Below are positions 7,499 to 15,482 of a stretch of 64,000 nucleotides of DNA, one piece after another. The notes below the pieces were generated by a model. The model was not told where the DNA came from. It did no database searches and saw only the letters and a list, made by a program, of their open reading frames with translations. This DNA comes from WYZ-LMO6 sp964509845 (lineage in GTDB: Archaea; Hadarchaeota; Hadarchaeia; Hadarchaeales; WYZ-LMO6): positions 11,641 to 75,640 of the forward strand of contig CAZDZG010000001.1 in assembly GCA_964509845.1 (NCBI GenBank). Direction: 5' to 3'. How positions within the stretch are numbered: the first letter of the stretch is position 1; each line of letters begins with the position of its first letter. Made by a program: the position numbers and the translations under genes.

Positions 7499-8198
7499 GG
7501 CACCTAAGCTGGGCCTCCTTCGCCAGCTCGAAGTTGCGCTCCGAGTCCTCCACCCAGCTCCTTTCTATCAGCCTTTTGGACTCCCGGAGGGGCAGAGGGG
7601 ATCTGGAGAGAATCATGTTCACGTAGAGCCTCACCCCCTCCTCCAGATCGGGAAAGATCCCGTTCACCAGCCCCAGCCTTTCCCCCTCTTCCGCCGTTAT
7701 CCTCCTTCCGGTGAAGATGAGGTCCCTGGCCACTCCGTCCCCCACCATCCTGGGCAGCAGGTGGAGGGCACCCATGTCGGGTAGGATGCCGAACTCGGGC
7801 TCCCTTAGAAAGAAGAGGGTCCCGGGGGTGGCCAGCCTGAGGTCGGCGGCCAAGGCCAGCTGCATCCCTCCCCCTATGGCGTATCTCCGGCAGGCCGCTA
7901 TCACCGGGCAATCCATATTTCTGATTTTCTTTATCACGCGCTGGGCCAGCTCTATGACGGGCAGGAGCCTCTCCTCCTCCCAGGTGGCCAGCTCCGCCAG
8001 CACGGAGGTGTCCATGCCGGAGCAGAAGGTGTCACCCTTTCCTCCCAGCACCAGCACCCTTGGCCCCCCTTTCCTCACCTCGTCCAGGGCCCTGTCCAGC
8101 TCTTCCAGCATCTGAAGGTCCAAGGCGTTTTTCTTCTCCGGTCGGTTGAGCTCGATGCTGGAGACCTCACCCAGCCGAAGCTCCACCTTCTGGAACAC
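7479..8198 (-). CDS. Enoyl-CoA hydratase/isomerase family protein
   Basis: A 239-residue crotonase-fold protein. The oxyanion-hole pieces are seen as ELNRPEKKNALD with GDTFCSGMD, and ACRRYAIGGGMQLALAADLRLA, the CoA-binding glycine-rich helix. PEFGILPDMGALHLLPRMVG matches members with an Asp after the GLxP stretch, as in isomerase types such as PaaG, so hydratase or isomerase activity on an acyl-CoA is likely. It is 19 bases downstream of the DJ-1 family gene, so the two may be co-transcribed. The substrate is unknown. Confidence 0.85.
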   Translation of the reverse strand: MFQKVELRLGEVSSIELNRPEKKNALDLQMLEELDRALDEVRKGGPRVLVLGGKGDTFCSGMDTSVLAELATWEEERLLPVIELAQRVIKKIRNMDCPVIAACRRYAIGGGMQLALAADLRLATPGTLFFLREPEFGILPDMGALHLLPRMVGDGVARDLIFTGRRITAEEGERLGLVNGIFPDLEEGVRLYVNMILSRSPLPLRESKRLIERSWVEDSERNFELAKEAQLRCLRGLRT

Positions 8199-8217
8199 CC
8201 CTTCCCTCCACGACGGT

Positions 8218-8784
8218 CTACCTGAGCCTGGCCCCCAGGTGGGCCAGCGTGGCCTTCCTCACCTCCTCCGCCTTCTTCCTTCCCCCCAGCAGCCTGAGGA
8301 GTTCGAGGGCGAAGGCGAAGGCGGTGGCGGGGCCTTTGCTGGTCACCACCTTACCATCCACCACCACCAGTCCTTTGCCGGGCTTTGCTCCCCCCTTCTT
8401 CAGCTCGCCCTCCATCCCCGGGTAAATGGTGGCCCTTTTGCCTTTCAGCACTCCCGCCTCCGCCAGCACGGCGGGGGCTCCGCAGATGGCACCCACCACC
8501 TTCCCGCTCTCCGCGGCCTTCCTCACCATTTCCAGCACCTTTGGATTCTTTCTCAGGTTCTCGTAACCCGGATACCCTCCGGGACATATCAGGGCCTCAA
8601 AGTCCTCCACCCTTACCTCCTCCAGCTTCCGATCGGGGAGGACCTTCACCCCGTGGGAGCCCTCCACCGGATCCTCCAGTCCCGCCGTGACCACTTCCAC
8701 CCCTCCCCTGCGCAGCACGTCCACGATGGTGAGGGCCTCTATCTCCTCGAAGCCCGGGGCCAGCAGAACCAGAGCTTTCGCCAT
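8218..8784 (-). CDS. DJ-1/PfpI family protein
   Basis: A 188-residue DJ-1 superfamily protein. The nucleophile-elbow cysteine is in VGAICGAPAVL, and the paired acidic residue in APGFEEIEAL near the N-terminus, the arrangement of the DJ-1/YajL branch rather than PfpI proteases. Proposed activities in this branch include glyoxalase or protein repair of glycated residues; these are family knowledge and contested. It diverges from a sugar nucleotidyltransferase gene around a palindromic TATA element. Confidence 0.88.
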   Translation of the reverse strand: MAKALVLLAPGFEEIEALTIVDVLRRGGVEVVTAGLEDPVEGSHGVKVLPDRKLEEVRVEDFEALICPGGYPGYENLRKNPKVLEMVRKAAESGKVVGAICGAPAVLAEAGVLKGKRATIYPGMEGELKKGGAKPGKGLVVVDGKVVTSKGPATAFAFALELLRLLGGRKKAEEVRKATLAHLGARLR

Positions 8785-8806
8785 CCACCTCTCTTTCTAC
8801 TGTCCG

Positions 8807-8815
8807 CTTTTAAAG
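8807..8815. promoter_or_regulatory. Palindromic shared TATA element
   Basis: CTTTTAAAG is a perfect palindrome (apart from the axis base count). It has 22 bases to the DJ-1 start (8784) and 21 bases to the nucleotidyltransferase start (8837). One TATA element could therefore drive leaderless transcription in both directions. Confidence 0.55.
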
Positions 8816-8836
8816 CCTGAAGGGAAGGAAGAAGGG

Positions 8837-9562
8837 ATGGAGCCGGTGGGGATGATCCTGTGCGGGGGATATGGGAAGAGGCTCTTTCCCCTGACCAGGG
8901 AACTCCCCAAGGTGCTGCTGGAACTCAGGAAGGGCTATACCCTGCTGGACCACCAGCTCTCCCTTTACCGGAGGGCGGGGATAAAGAGGGTCTATCTGCT
9001 GGCGGGCTACCGGGCGGAGGAGATAAGGAAGAGATATGGGGGGGAGCACGAGGGGATGGAGCTGAGGTACGTGGTGGAGGAGGAGCCCCTGGGCACCCTG
9101 AACGCCCTCAAGCTGGGGATGAGGGAGGCCAAGACGGGGGCGGTGGCGAGCAATGGGGATGTGGTGATGGAGGTAGACCTGAGGAAAATGTGGGAGGACT
9201 TCCGCAGGTCGGAGGCACTGGCCTCCCTGCTGGCGGTGAAGATGAGGAGCCCGTATGGCATCCTCAGGCTGAGGGGGAAGAGGGTGATCTCCTTCGTGGA
9301 GAAGCCCCTGCTCCCCCACTACATCAACGGGGGGGTCTACTGCCTTAGCCCCCGCCTGCTTCCCCTGATGGAGAGGTTCGGTACCGGGGATGTGGAGCGG
9401 ACCCTTTTTCCGGAGCTTGCCAGAAGGGGGAAGCTGAGGTGCTACAGGGCTGAGCCACCCCTCTGGATCTCCGTGGATACCCTCAAGGACCTGGAGGAGG
9501 CCAGGAAGAAACTGGAGGAGCTGGGGAAAGGCCGATCTCCGGATTCCGGTGCCGCATCCTGA
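8837..9562 (+). CDS. Sugar-phosphate nucleotidyltransferase
   Basis: A 241-residue nucleotidyltransferase of the RfbA/GlmU-N group that makes NDP-sugars from sugar-1-phosphates. The nucleotide-binding loop is LCGGYGKRLFPLTRELPK, with the usual GxGxRLxPxTxxxPK pattern. The metal-binding aspartate is in VASNGDVVM, and FVEKP and YINGGVYCL follow in the expected order. There is no C-terminal left-handed helix domain, so it lacks an acetyltransferase part. It may supply the glycosyltransferases at the left end, though it is not in the same operon. Confidence 0.87.
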   Translation: MEPVGMILCGGYGKRLFPLTRELPKVLLELRKGYTLLDHQLSLYRRAGIKRVYLLAGYRAEEIRKRYGGEHEGMELRYVVEEEPLGTLNALKLGMREAKTGAVASNGDVVMEVDLRKMWEDFRRSEALASLLAVKMRSPYGILRLRGKRVISFVEKPLLPHYINGGVYCLSPRLLPLMERFGTGDVERTLFPELARRGKLRCYRAEPPLWISVDTLKDLEEARKKLEELGKGRSPDSGAAS

Positions 9563-9631
9563 GCATCTCGCCCACGAGGTCCAGCGGTGACTCGTCTTGT
9601 GCCATCAGCTTTCCAGGTCCCTACCCCTGGG

Positions 9632-10336
9632 CTACGGTCCCGGGGGCCTGAGGTTTTCGGGAAGAAACTGCAGGAATCCGCGGACCTCCCCCTTTTCTCC
9701 CTTCCCCAGCAACAGGAGGAGGATGGTCGCCTCCCTCCTCCAGATCATCCCGTCTATCCCCTCCCTTTCCAGATAAAAGTGCCCCTGCTGGGGGAGGCGC
9801 TCCTGGAGCAGGTCACCCAGCTTGTTCATCGTTTCTCCGAGTCTGGCCTCCGCCAGCTCGGAGGAAGGGAAGAAGAGGGCGTAAAGGGCGAGCCTCCTTC
9901 CCTCTTTCTCCCATATCCTGAAAAGGCCCGTGGCTTGCCTTTCGCCCCCTCCCAAGACGGTCTCTTCATCCGCCCTTCCCTCCCCCACCAGCTTCCAGCC
10001 GGGGGGTGAGGGGACGAGGTCGGACGGGAGCTCGGGTCCTGGCCCTTCTACCCTTTCCTTCTCCTCCACCCCCTCTTCCAGGGCTTCCCGGAGCCTGGGG
10101 ATAATCCCCTCTTTTTCCTCCGCCTTTGCTTTTTCGCGAACCTCTTCGGCAACCTCCCCCACAAATTCCTCTTCCGGAACCTCCAGCACGGGAAGGGATA
10201 GAAGAAGGAGAAGAACGAAGGAAACCCCCGCGGCTATCACGAAGGAAAGTTCAGGAGAAGGGGAAAAGAGGAAGAGAAGAACGGCAGCCGCAGTGGTGCC
10301 GAGGGAAGCCAACGCCAGGGCCCTTGCCAGCCTCAT
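9632..10336 (-). CDS. Membrane-anchored protein of unknown function
   Basis: A 234-residue protein with two adjacent N-terminal membrane segments (about 5-25 and 31-50), then a charged Glu/Lys-rich linker (55-100). A folded C-terminal domain follows, with GWKLVGEGRADEETVLGG, RRLALYALFF and DGMIWRREATILLLLLGKG. It resembles no family I can name; the C-terminal part could be a substrate-binding or lipid-facing alpha/beta domain on the cytoplasmic side. A TATAAG on the minus strand at 10361-10366 lies 24 bases before the ATG at 10336, supporting that start over upstream in-frame ones. Confidence 0.65.
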   Translation of the reverse strand: MRLARALALASLGTTAAAVLLFLFSPSPELSFVIAAGVSFVLLLLLSLPVLEVPEEEFVGEVAEEVREKAKAEEKEGIIPRLREALEEGVEEKERVEGPGPELPSDLVPSPPGWKLVGEGRADEETVLGGGERQATGLFRIWEKEGRRLALYALFFPSSELAEARLGETMNKLGDLLQERLPQQGHFYLEREGIDGMIWRREATILLLLLGKGEKGEVRGFLQFLPENLRPPGP

Positions 10337-10360
10337 GTTCTTCTCTCTTGGTGGATAGCC

Positions 10361-10366
10361 CTTATA
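10361..10366 (-). promoter_or_regulatory. TATA element of the membrane protein gene
   Basis: TATAAG read on the minus strand, 24 bases before the start at 10336. The divergent ilvE gene uses a separate element at 10396-10402. Confidence 0.45.
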
Positions 10367-10395
10367 GACCTGTGGGAGATCGAGCCCAGAACTTC

Positions 10396-10402
10396 TTTTA
10401 AA
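10396..10402 (+). promoter_or_regulatory. TATA element of ilvE
   Basis: TTTTAAA with 22 bases between it and the ilvE ATG at 10425, the same spacing seen at other genes in this window. It suggests a leaderless mRNA. Confidence 0.5.
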
Positions 10403-10424
10403 CCCCAATTTTTAGAAGGAATAG

Positions 10425-11345
10425 ATGGCCATCAACCCCACCAGGTTCATCTGGATGGACGGAAAATTGGTGCCTTGGGAGGAGGCCAAGGTTCACCTTC
10501 TCACCCACACCCTCCACTACGGTTATGGGGTCTTCGAGGGGATCAGGTGCTACCGGACCAAAAACGGGCCCGCCATCTTCAGGCTCAGGGATCATATGCT
10601 CAGGTTGCAGCGCTCGGCGGAGATAGTGGGCATGGAGCTGCCCTATTCCGTGGAGGAACTCATGGAGGCCGCAAAGCTGACGGTGAGGGAGAACGGGCTG
10701 GAGGAGTGCTACATAAGACCCATCGCCTACTGCGGCTACGGAGTGATGGGCCTGAACCCCACCGGGGCCCCCGTCAGGGTGGCCGTGGCCGCCTGGGAGT
10801 GGGGAACCTATCTGGGGGAAAGGGGGCTGAGGGAGGGGGTGAGGGTAAAGATCTCCTCCTATCGCAGAATCCATCCCTCCATCCTTCCCCCGCAGGCTAA
10901 GCTCGTGGCGAACTATGCCAACTCCATCCTGGCCAAGCTTGAAGCGGTGAGGAGCGGTTACGATGAGGCCCTCATGCTCAACCTCTCGGGAAATGTCTCG
11001 GAGGGACCCGGGGAGAACCTGTTTATCGTGGAAGGGGGGGTTCTGATAACCCCTCCCGTTTCGGAGTGCGCCCTTCCAGGCATAACCAGGGATTCCGTCA
11101 TGGAGATAGCCCGGAGGGAGGGCATGTCAGTCAGGGAGGAGCCCGTTCCCCTGGACAGGCTCTACCGGGCTGAGGAGGCCTTCTTCACCGGAACGGCCGC
11201 GGAGATAACTCCTATCAGGGAGGTGGACGGTCGCCCGATAGGGGAGGGGAAGAGGGGAAGGATCACGGCCAGGCTGCAGGAGCTTTACTTCAGGGTGGTG
11301 AGGGGGGAGGAAAAGGGATACGAGCACTGGTTGGATCCCGTCTAG
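10425..11345 (+). CDS. ilvE: Branched-chain amino acid aminotransferase
   Basis: A 306-residue fold-type IV PLP enzyme that interconverts branched-chain 2-oxoacids and amino acids with glutamate. The opening FIWMDGKLVPWEEAKVHLL and THTLHYGYGVFEGIR are classic. The PLP lysine is in PPQAKLVANYANS, and NVSEGPGENLFIV with the late TAAEITPIREVDGR complete the family pattern. It performs the last step after the ilv/leu cluster on the opposite strand (21.7-29.5 kb) but is separately promoted. The 3' end overlaps the convergent DHH gene by four bases. Confidence 0.95.
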   Translation: MAINPTRFIWMDGKLVPWEEAKVHLLTHTLHYGYGVFEGIRCYRTKNGPAIFRLRDHMLRLQRSAEIVGMELPYSVEELMEAAKLTVRENGLEECYIRPIAYCGYGVMGLNPTGAPVRVAVAAWEWGTYLGERGLREGVRVKISSYRRIHPSILPPQAKLVANYANSILAKLEAVRSGYDEALMLNLSGNVSEGPGENLFIVEGGVLITPPVSECALPGITRDSVMEIARREGMSVREEPVPLDRLYRAEEAFFTGTAAEITPIREVDGRPIGEGKRGRITARLQELYFRVVRGEEKGYEHWLDPV

Positions 11346-12328
11346 CTAGGCCTGATCAGTACCTTCTCCAGCTGGCCCAGGAGGAACCTCTTGACCTCCC
11401 TCAGGCTGCCCTTCCCGGAGGAGCTGGCCGCCCCTGGGTGCCCTCCCCCGGAACCCCCGAAGGCCTTCCCCACCTCCTGCATCAGGGAGCCGAGGTGAAG
11501 GCCCGTGGCTTCGCAGAGCTCCTGGGTGGCCCTCCCCGAGATCCTGAACTCACCCTTCTCCTCTGAACCCACGAAACTCAGGTCCGCCCCCAGCTTCAGC
11601 AGCATGGAGGCGGCGTCGGCCTCGAAGGCCCCGAGCTCGGAGAAGACCACCACGTAGTCCCCCACCGTCCTTATCTCCATCCGCTGGGCGGCCTTGAGCA
11701 TGGCGAGGCGCTTGGAACGGTCCTCGGGAACCCTGAGGGCGCTCAGGGCCTCCCTGTAGCTGGCCCCGCAGTCCAGCAGCTCGCAGACGGTTCTGAGGGT
11801 GGAGTCCTGGGCCAGCTTCAGCCCCGCCGTGTCCGTGAGGATGCCGGCCAGCAGGAGCTGGGCCTGATCGGGAGAGGGCCTTTCGCCCATCTCCTTCAGG
11901 AGGCGCAACACCATCTCGGCCGAGGAGGTGCACCCCTCCTCCACCCAGCAGGCCTCCACCTCCTTCTCCATCCCCTCCACCCGCAGGTGGTGATCCACCA
12001 GCAGCACCTCCTTCCCCCTGATCTTCTCCCCCATTTTCCCCAGCTGTTCGAAGCTGGAGGTGTCGATCATCACGACGAGGTCGGGCTCGAAGGAAGGGGA
12101 GGCCTCCACCCTCCTTCCGTGCCTCTCCAGGAGGAGCTGGGAGAGCTTGTTCATGCCCTCCGGCATCACCACCTCCGTCCTCGCCCCCAGCCTTTCCAGG
12201 ACCTCCGAGAGCACCAGAGCACTTCCCACCCCGTCCGGATCCGCCTGCTGGTGGGAGAGGAGGAGGATGCGCTCCCTCCTCCTGGCACCCTCCAGGAGCC
12301 TCTCCGCAACCTTTCTCAGGGGAGTCAA
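11342..12328 (-). CDS. DHH/DHHA1 phosphoesterase
   Basis: A 328-residue DHH superfamily phosphoesterase, related to NrnA-type oligoribonuclease/pAp phosphatases and archaeal RecJ-like proteins. Metal-binding motifs in order: SHQQADPDGVGSA (motif I), MIDTSS (motif II), LVDHHLR (DHH motif III) and LAGILTDTAG (motif IV). The DHHA1 end has GGSGGGHPGAASS. In many archaea this gene sits next to exosome and prefoldin genes, as here, fitting a role in RNA or nucleotide turnover. It begins with a TTG overlapping the prefoldin stop (TTGA). Confidence 0.88.
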   Translation of the reverse strand: MTPLRKVAERLLEGARRRERILLLSHQQADPDGVGSALVLSEVLERLGARTEVVMPEGMNKLSQLLLERHGRRVEASPSFEPDLVVMIDTSSFEQLGKMGEKIRGKEVLLVDHHLRVEGMEKEVEACWVEEGCTSSAEMVLRLLKEMGERPSPDQAQLLLAGILTDTAGLKLAQDSTLRTVCELLDCGASYREALSALRVPEDRSKRLAMLKAAQRMEIRTVGDYVVVFSELGAFEADAASMLLKLGADLSFVGSEEKGEFRISGRATQELCEATGLHLGSLMQEVGKAFGGSGGGHPGAASSSGKGSLREVKRFLLGQLEKVLIRPS

Positions 12329-12681
12329 GCTTCGGGCTTCCTTCTCTTCAGGAGTTCCTCCAACTTTTGCTCCAGCTCCCTGAGCCTCTCCGTCACCCTC
12401 TCCTCCTGCCTCTCCAGCGTCTTTATCCTGATCTCCAGGGTTTCCCTCTCCTCCTCCAGTTCCTTCCGCAGCTCCTCCCTGTTGGCCCTGAGCAGCAGGG
12501 GGCCCACGGTGCGGTAGACGGCGGCCTCCTGCGGGGTTTTGTCCAGGGCCTCCAGGGCCTTCTGGGTCTCCAGCCTCAGAAGCTCCAGCTGCTTCCTCTG
12601 ACTGGCCAGGGCCTGGGCATGCTGCTGCGCCTGCTGGTACTGGGCCACCATGTGCTTCAGCTGGGGGGGGAGCTCCTCCAT
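12325..12681 (-). CDS. pfdB: Prefoldin beta subunit
   Basis: A 118-residue, almost wholly helical protein: a coiled coil of residues 1-50, a short hairpin VYRTVGPLLLRANREEL, and a second coiled coil to the end. This is the beta-subunit layout of the archaeal prefoldin hexamer, which passes unfolded proteins to the thermosome. Its place between pcc1 and the DHH gene, downstream of rpoP and L37Ae, is the conserved euryarchaeal order. Length is normal. Confidence 0.95.
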   Translation of the reverse strand: MEELPPQLKHMVAQYQQAQQHAQALASQRKQLELLRLETQKALEALDKTPQEAAVYRTVGPLLLRANREELRKELEEERETLEIRIKTLERQEERVTERLRELEQKLEELLKRRKPEA

Positions 12682-12682
12682 C

Positions 12683-12934
12683 CTATCCCTCCTTCAGCTC
12701 CATCATGTCCCGCACCACCGCCACCAGCCTGAGGAAGGAGTTCAGGGCCGCCCTCAGGGAAGGGGTGTCCCTGGCCCTGATCCTCAGAAGGAGCCTCCTG
12801 CCCCTCACCGACAGCTTAACCATGCTCCTTCCTCCGGGCTGATCCTCCTCGGGTTTGAGGGCCTCCACGGCCTTCCTGGCCAGTTCCTCGCTAGGGAAGG
12901 AGAATTCCACCTCCGCTTCGGAACGGAAGGTCAT
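12683..12934 (-). CDS. pcc1: KEOPS complex subunit Pcc1
   Basis: An 83-residue Pcc1 protein, the dimerisation subunit of KEOPS, which makes the t6A modification at tRNA position 37. The pattern of an EVEFSFPSEELARKAVEAL helix, a beta hairpin and a final SLRAALNSFLRLVAVVRDM helix is diagnostic. It is encoded between rpoP and prefoldin beta, its usual archaeal place. Another KEOPS subunit, Cgi121, is encoded about 18 kb away in this window. Confidence 0.92.
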   Translation of the reverse strand: MTFRSEAEVEFSFPSEELARKAVEALKPEEDQPGGRSMVKLSVRGRRLLLRIRARDTPSLRAALNSFLRLVAVVRDMMELKEG

Positions 12935-12944
12935 GCCCCTCCCC

Positions 12945-13079
12945 CTAAATGGCTTTTATCCTCTTCACCACGGGCTGTCTCACCTTATAGAAGATTCTGA
13001 ACCCGCAGTGGGGACACACCACCCTCTCCAGCTTCTGGAGATCCTTTATTACCTCCCCGCACTGGTAGCACTTGTACAT
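12945..13079 (-). CDS. rpoP: RNA polymerase subunit P
   Basis: A 44-residue zinc-ribbon protein, MYKCYQCGEVIKDLQK then VCPHCGFRIFYKVRQP. The two CxxC pairs bind zinc. It is the archaeal counterpart of Rpb12 and sits at the Rpb3/Rpb10-like assembly platform of RNA polymerase. Length is as usual. It lies one base downstream of L37Ae and ten bases upstream of pcc1, within the conserved archaeal gene order. Confidence 0.95.
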   Translation of the reverse strand: MYKCYQCGEVIKDLQKLERVVCPHCGFRIFYKVRQPVVKRIKAI

Positions 13080-13080
13080 G

Positions 13081-13314
13081 TTATCCCTCCCTCACCACGG
13101 AGGGCGGCCGATAGGCCTGGCCCGCAAACTTGCTGCCGCACTTGAAGCACCTCCAGATCCCCGTGTCCGTCCTCTTCATGGCCTTGAAGCCGCAGGAGGG
13201 GCACTTCTTCCTGCCCACCTTCCCCGCCTCGATCTCGGCCGCCAACCTGCGCACTCTGAGTCCATACCTGGGGCCGTACTTGCCCGCTATCCCAACCTTT
13301 TTGGTCCTGCCCAT
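13081..13314 (-). CDS. rpl37ae: Ribosomal protein L37Ae
   Basis: A 77-residue zinc-ribbon protein of the large ribosomal subunit. The RTKKVGIAGKYGPRYGLRVR opening and the zinc ligands in KKCPSCGFKAMKR and WRCFKCGSKFAG are all intact. It stands between rrp42 and rpoP, a strongly conserved archaeal arrangement, with only a few bases to each neighbour. Confidence 0.97.
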   Translation of the reverse strand: MGRTKKVGIAGKYGPRYGLRVRRLAAEIEAGKVGRKKCPSCGFKAMKRTDTGIWRCFKCGSKFAGQAYRPPSVVREG

Positions 13315-13318
13315 GCTT

Positions 13319-14080
13319 TCACAGTTTCTTCCTCAGTTCCTCCCCGCACCTGAGGGCCAGCTCATATGCCCTCTCCACCTCATCCCTGCTGAAGAAGCCG
13401 CTCCCCCCCTTCTGGATGGCGCAGATGTTTCCGTTTTCGGTGGTGGAGATGGTGAGGCGGGCTTCCGCCACGTTTTCCTCCTCCAGCTTGGCATCCACCA
13501 TCAGCACCCCGTTCAGCTTTACCACCGTGACGGCCACGGGCTTGGCCCTCAGGGGGAAGCCGGGAAGGGTCCAGTCCGGTACGGCCGGAGGCTTCACATC
13601 GTAGAGAGCGGCCACGCTGGCCAGCACGGAGGCATCTATGAGGTTTCCGTCGTGGTCCAGAACGTAGATGTCAACGAAGACGGCCCATACCTCCTCCCCC
13701 TCCTTGAGGCAGAGTTTTTCTAGGTCTATCATCTCGGATTCCCTGATGACCCTGTCCACCACCCTCGCCAGCTCGATGGCATCCTCGTTGGGGGGCCCGG
13801 GCTCGAAGGTGGGGGAGGCCAGCGGGAGCAACTCGGCGTTAACCACCAGGATGCCGGAGCGGGGGGAGTCCTTGAAGGGCTCACCCTTCTCCAGCTTTAC
13901 CCCCACCATCACCTGCGTGTTTCCCAGCTTCACCAGCGCGGAGCCCTGGGCGGTCCCTATCACCCCCCTTTCTATGGTGATTTCCCTGTACTGGTCCAGC
14001 GCCCTGTCGTCTATCCTCTTCCCCCTCACGGCCAGGTCCAGGATGTAGTCCCTCTTGACGGTGGAGATGAGCTCCTTCAT
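13319..14080 (-). CDS. rrp42: Exosome complex subunit Rrp42
   Basis: A 253-residue RNase PH-fold subunit. Rrp42 forms the hexameric ring of the archaeal exosome with Rrp41 and helps shape the active sites but does not itself catalyse phosphorolysis. The signatures RIDDRALDQYREI near the start, the SALVKLGNTQVMVGVK strand pair and the EGEEVWAVFVDIYVLDHDGN stretch are typical. ATGA overlap with the rrp41 stop supports coupled translation and fixed stoichiometry. Confidence 0.96.
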   Translation of the reverse strand: MKELISTVKRDYILDLAVRGKRIDDRALDQYREITIERGVIGTAQGSALVKLGNTQVMVGVKLEKGEPFKDSPRSGILVVNAELLPLASPTFEPGPPNEDAIELARVVDRVIRESEMIDLEKLCLKEGEEVWAVFVDIYVLDHDGNLIDASVLASVAALYDVKPPAVPDWTLPGFPLRAKPVAVTVVKLNGVLMVDAKLEEENVAEARLTISTTENGNICAIQKGGSGFFSRDEVERAYELALRCGEELRKKL

Positions 14081-14811
14081 CTTTCCTCCTCCAGCGAGGG
14101 GAGGTACTTCTCCCTCAGGGCCTCCTTCTGGGCCTCGTAAAGGAGCTCCACCCCCTTGAAGGCCAGATCGAAAGCCTGCCTGAACTCCTCGGGGGTGAAG
14201 TTGCCGTCCATCTGCAGGAGGGTGATGAGCTTTTTCCTGGGCATCACGGCTATGGGCATGTCCGCCTCACCCCACTGGTCCTCCTCCTTCATGAGATCCA
14301 GCACCACCGTCCCATCCACCTTTCCCGCCGAGATGCCGGTGACCAGGTCCCTCATGGGGATGCCAGCATCGGCCAGGGCCACCGAGGCGGCCGTGATCCC
14401 GGCCGTTCTGGTTCCGGCATCCGCCTGCAGGACCTCGATGAAGACGTCTATCACGGCCCTGGGATAGAGGTGGAGGAAGAGGACGGGTTCAAGGGCCTCC
14501 CTTATCACCTTGGAGATCTCCATGGACCTGCGGTCGGGTCCGGGCCTCTTCCTTTCCTCCACGGAGAAGGGTGCCATGTTGTACCTGCAGCGCAGAACGG
14601 CCACGTCCGATTGCTGCAGGTGCCTGGGATGCATCTCCTTGGGACCGTAGACGGCCACCAAGATCTTGTTCTTTCCCAGTTCCATGTAGGCGGACCCGTC
14701 CGCCCTCTTCAGCACGCCGGCCTTGATGCGGAAGGGTCTCAGCTCGTCGGGCCTTCTTCCGTCCAGCCTTCTTCCGTCCACGATGAGCTTGGGCCTCTCC
14801 ATGGACCTCAC
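14077..14811 (-). CDS. rrp41: Exosome complex exonuclease Rrp41
   Basis: A 244-residue RNase PH-fold subunit with the phosphorolytic active site of the archaeal exosome; it degrades or tails RNA 3' ends using phosphate or nucleoside diphosphates. Seen: GRRLDGRRPDELRPF, the RxxSMEISKVIREALEP RNA-binding helix, and GKVDGTVVLDLMKEEDQWGEADMP holding the catalytic aspartates. It starts at a GTG in a GTGA overlap with rrp4; an ATG nine bases later is an alternative. Confidence 0.96.
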   Translation of the reverse strand: MRSMERPKLIVDGRRLDGRRPDELRPFRIKAGVLKRADGSAYMELGKNKILVAVYGPKEMHPRHLQQSDVAVLRCRYNMAPFSVEERKRPGPDRRSMEISKVIREALEPVLFLHLYPRAVIDVFIEVLQADAGTRTAGITAASVALADAGIPMRDLVTGISAGKVDGTVVLDLMKEEDQWGEADMPIAVMPRKKLITLLQMDGNFTPEEFRQAFDLAFKGVELLYEAQKEALREKYLPSLEEER

Positions 14812-15482
14812 CTCAACTTCTCCAGCTTGGCTTTTATCCTATCGGTCAATCCAGATAGGTGGGCCTCCTTCTCTATTAATAGGATGGCCTCCACCACCGC
14901 GTTGACCTTGTCCGGGTCCCTCCCCTTCACCAGAATCCTTCCGTTGATTCCCACCTCCAGCCTGCATCCGGTGGTTTCTTGAAGGACCCTCAGCATGGAT
15001 CCCCTCCTTCCTATCACCCGCGGCACCTTGGCTGGGCTTATCTCCACCAGCCTCCCTTCCTTGATCCTTCCCCGCTGGAGGGGTGAGAGAAAAACCCTCC
15101 ATCGGTCATCCACCTCCCTCACCTCGGCCAGCACGGCATCCCCCATCCGCAGGAGCTTGCTGAGGTCCTCCTTGAAGATGTCTATTCTCCTCCCTACCAG
15201 CTCGGAGGCCAGCAGGTTTCCCGTATAGGGGGAGTTCAGGTCGAGGATCCATCCGTAGGGATGGGTATCCACCACGATTCCTATCACCTTATCCCCCCTC
15301 CTGGGAATGTACCTCCCCTGTAGGCTGATCACGCTCACGCTTCTCTCCCTTATTTCCGTCAGCCCCACCACGGAGGAGAAGATCTTTCCGTCCTCCACGA
15401 AGGCCCCCTCCCCGGCCACGTAGTTCCCCTCCGCAAGCAGCTTGCCAGGCACCACCAGCTCCCGGTTGCTGACGAAAAGCAT
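14808..15482 (-). CDS. rrp4: Exosome RNA-binding subunit Rrp4
   Basis: A 224-residue cap subunit of the exosome: an N-terminal domain (PGKLLAEGNYVAGEGAF), an S1 domain (about 65-135, DKVIGIVVDTHPYGWILDLNS) and a C-terminal KH domain (PRVIGRRGSMLRVLQETTG). The cap guides RNA into the Rrp41/Rrp42 channel. The ATG at 15482 overlaps the SBDS stop (TGATG). A GTG three bases earlier is also possible. The SBDS-rrp4-rrp41-rrp42 order is standard in Euryarchaeota. Confidence 0.96.
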   Translation of the reverse strand: MLFVSNRELVVPGKLLAEGNYVAGEGAFVEDGKIFSSVVGLTEIRERSVSVISLQGRYIPRRGDKVIGIVVDTHPYGWILDLNSPYTGNLLASELVGRRIDIFKEDLSKLLRMGDAVLAEVREVDDRWRVFLSPLQRGRIKEGRLVEISPAKVPRVIGRRGSMLRVLQETTGCRLEVGINGRILVKGRDPDKVNAVVEAILLIEKEAHLSGLTDRIKAKLEKLR

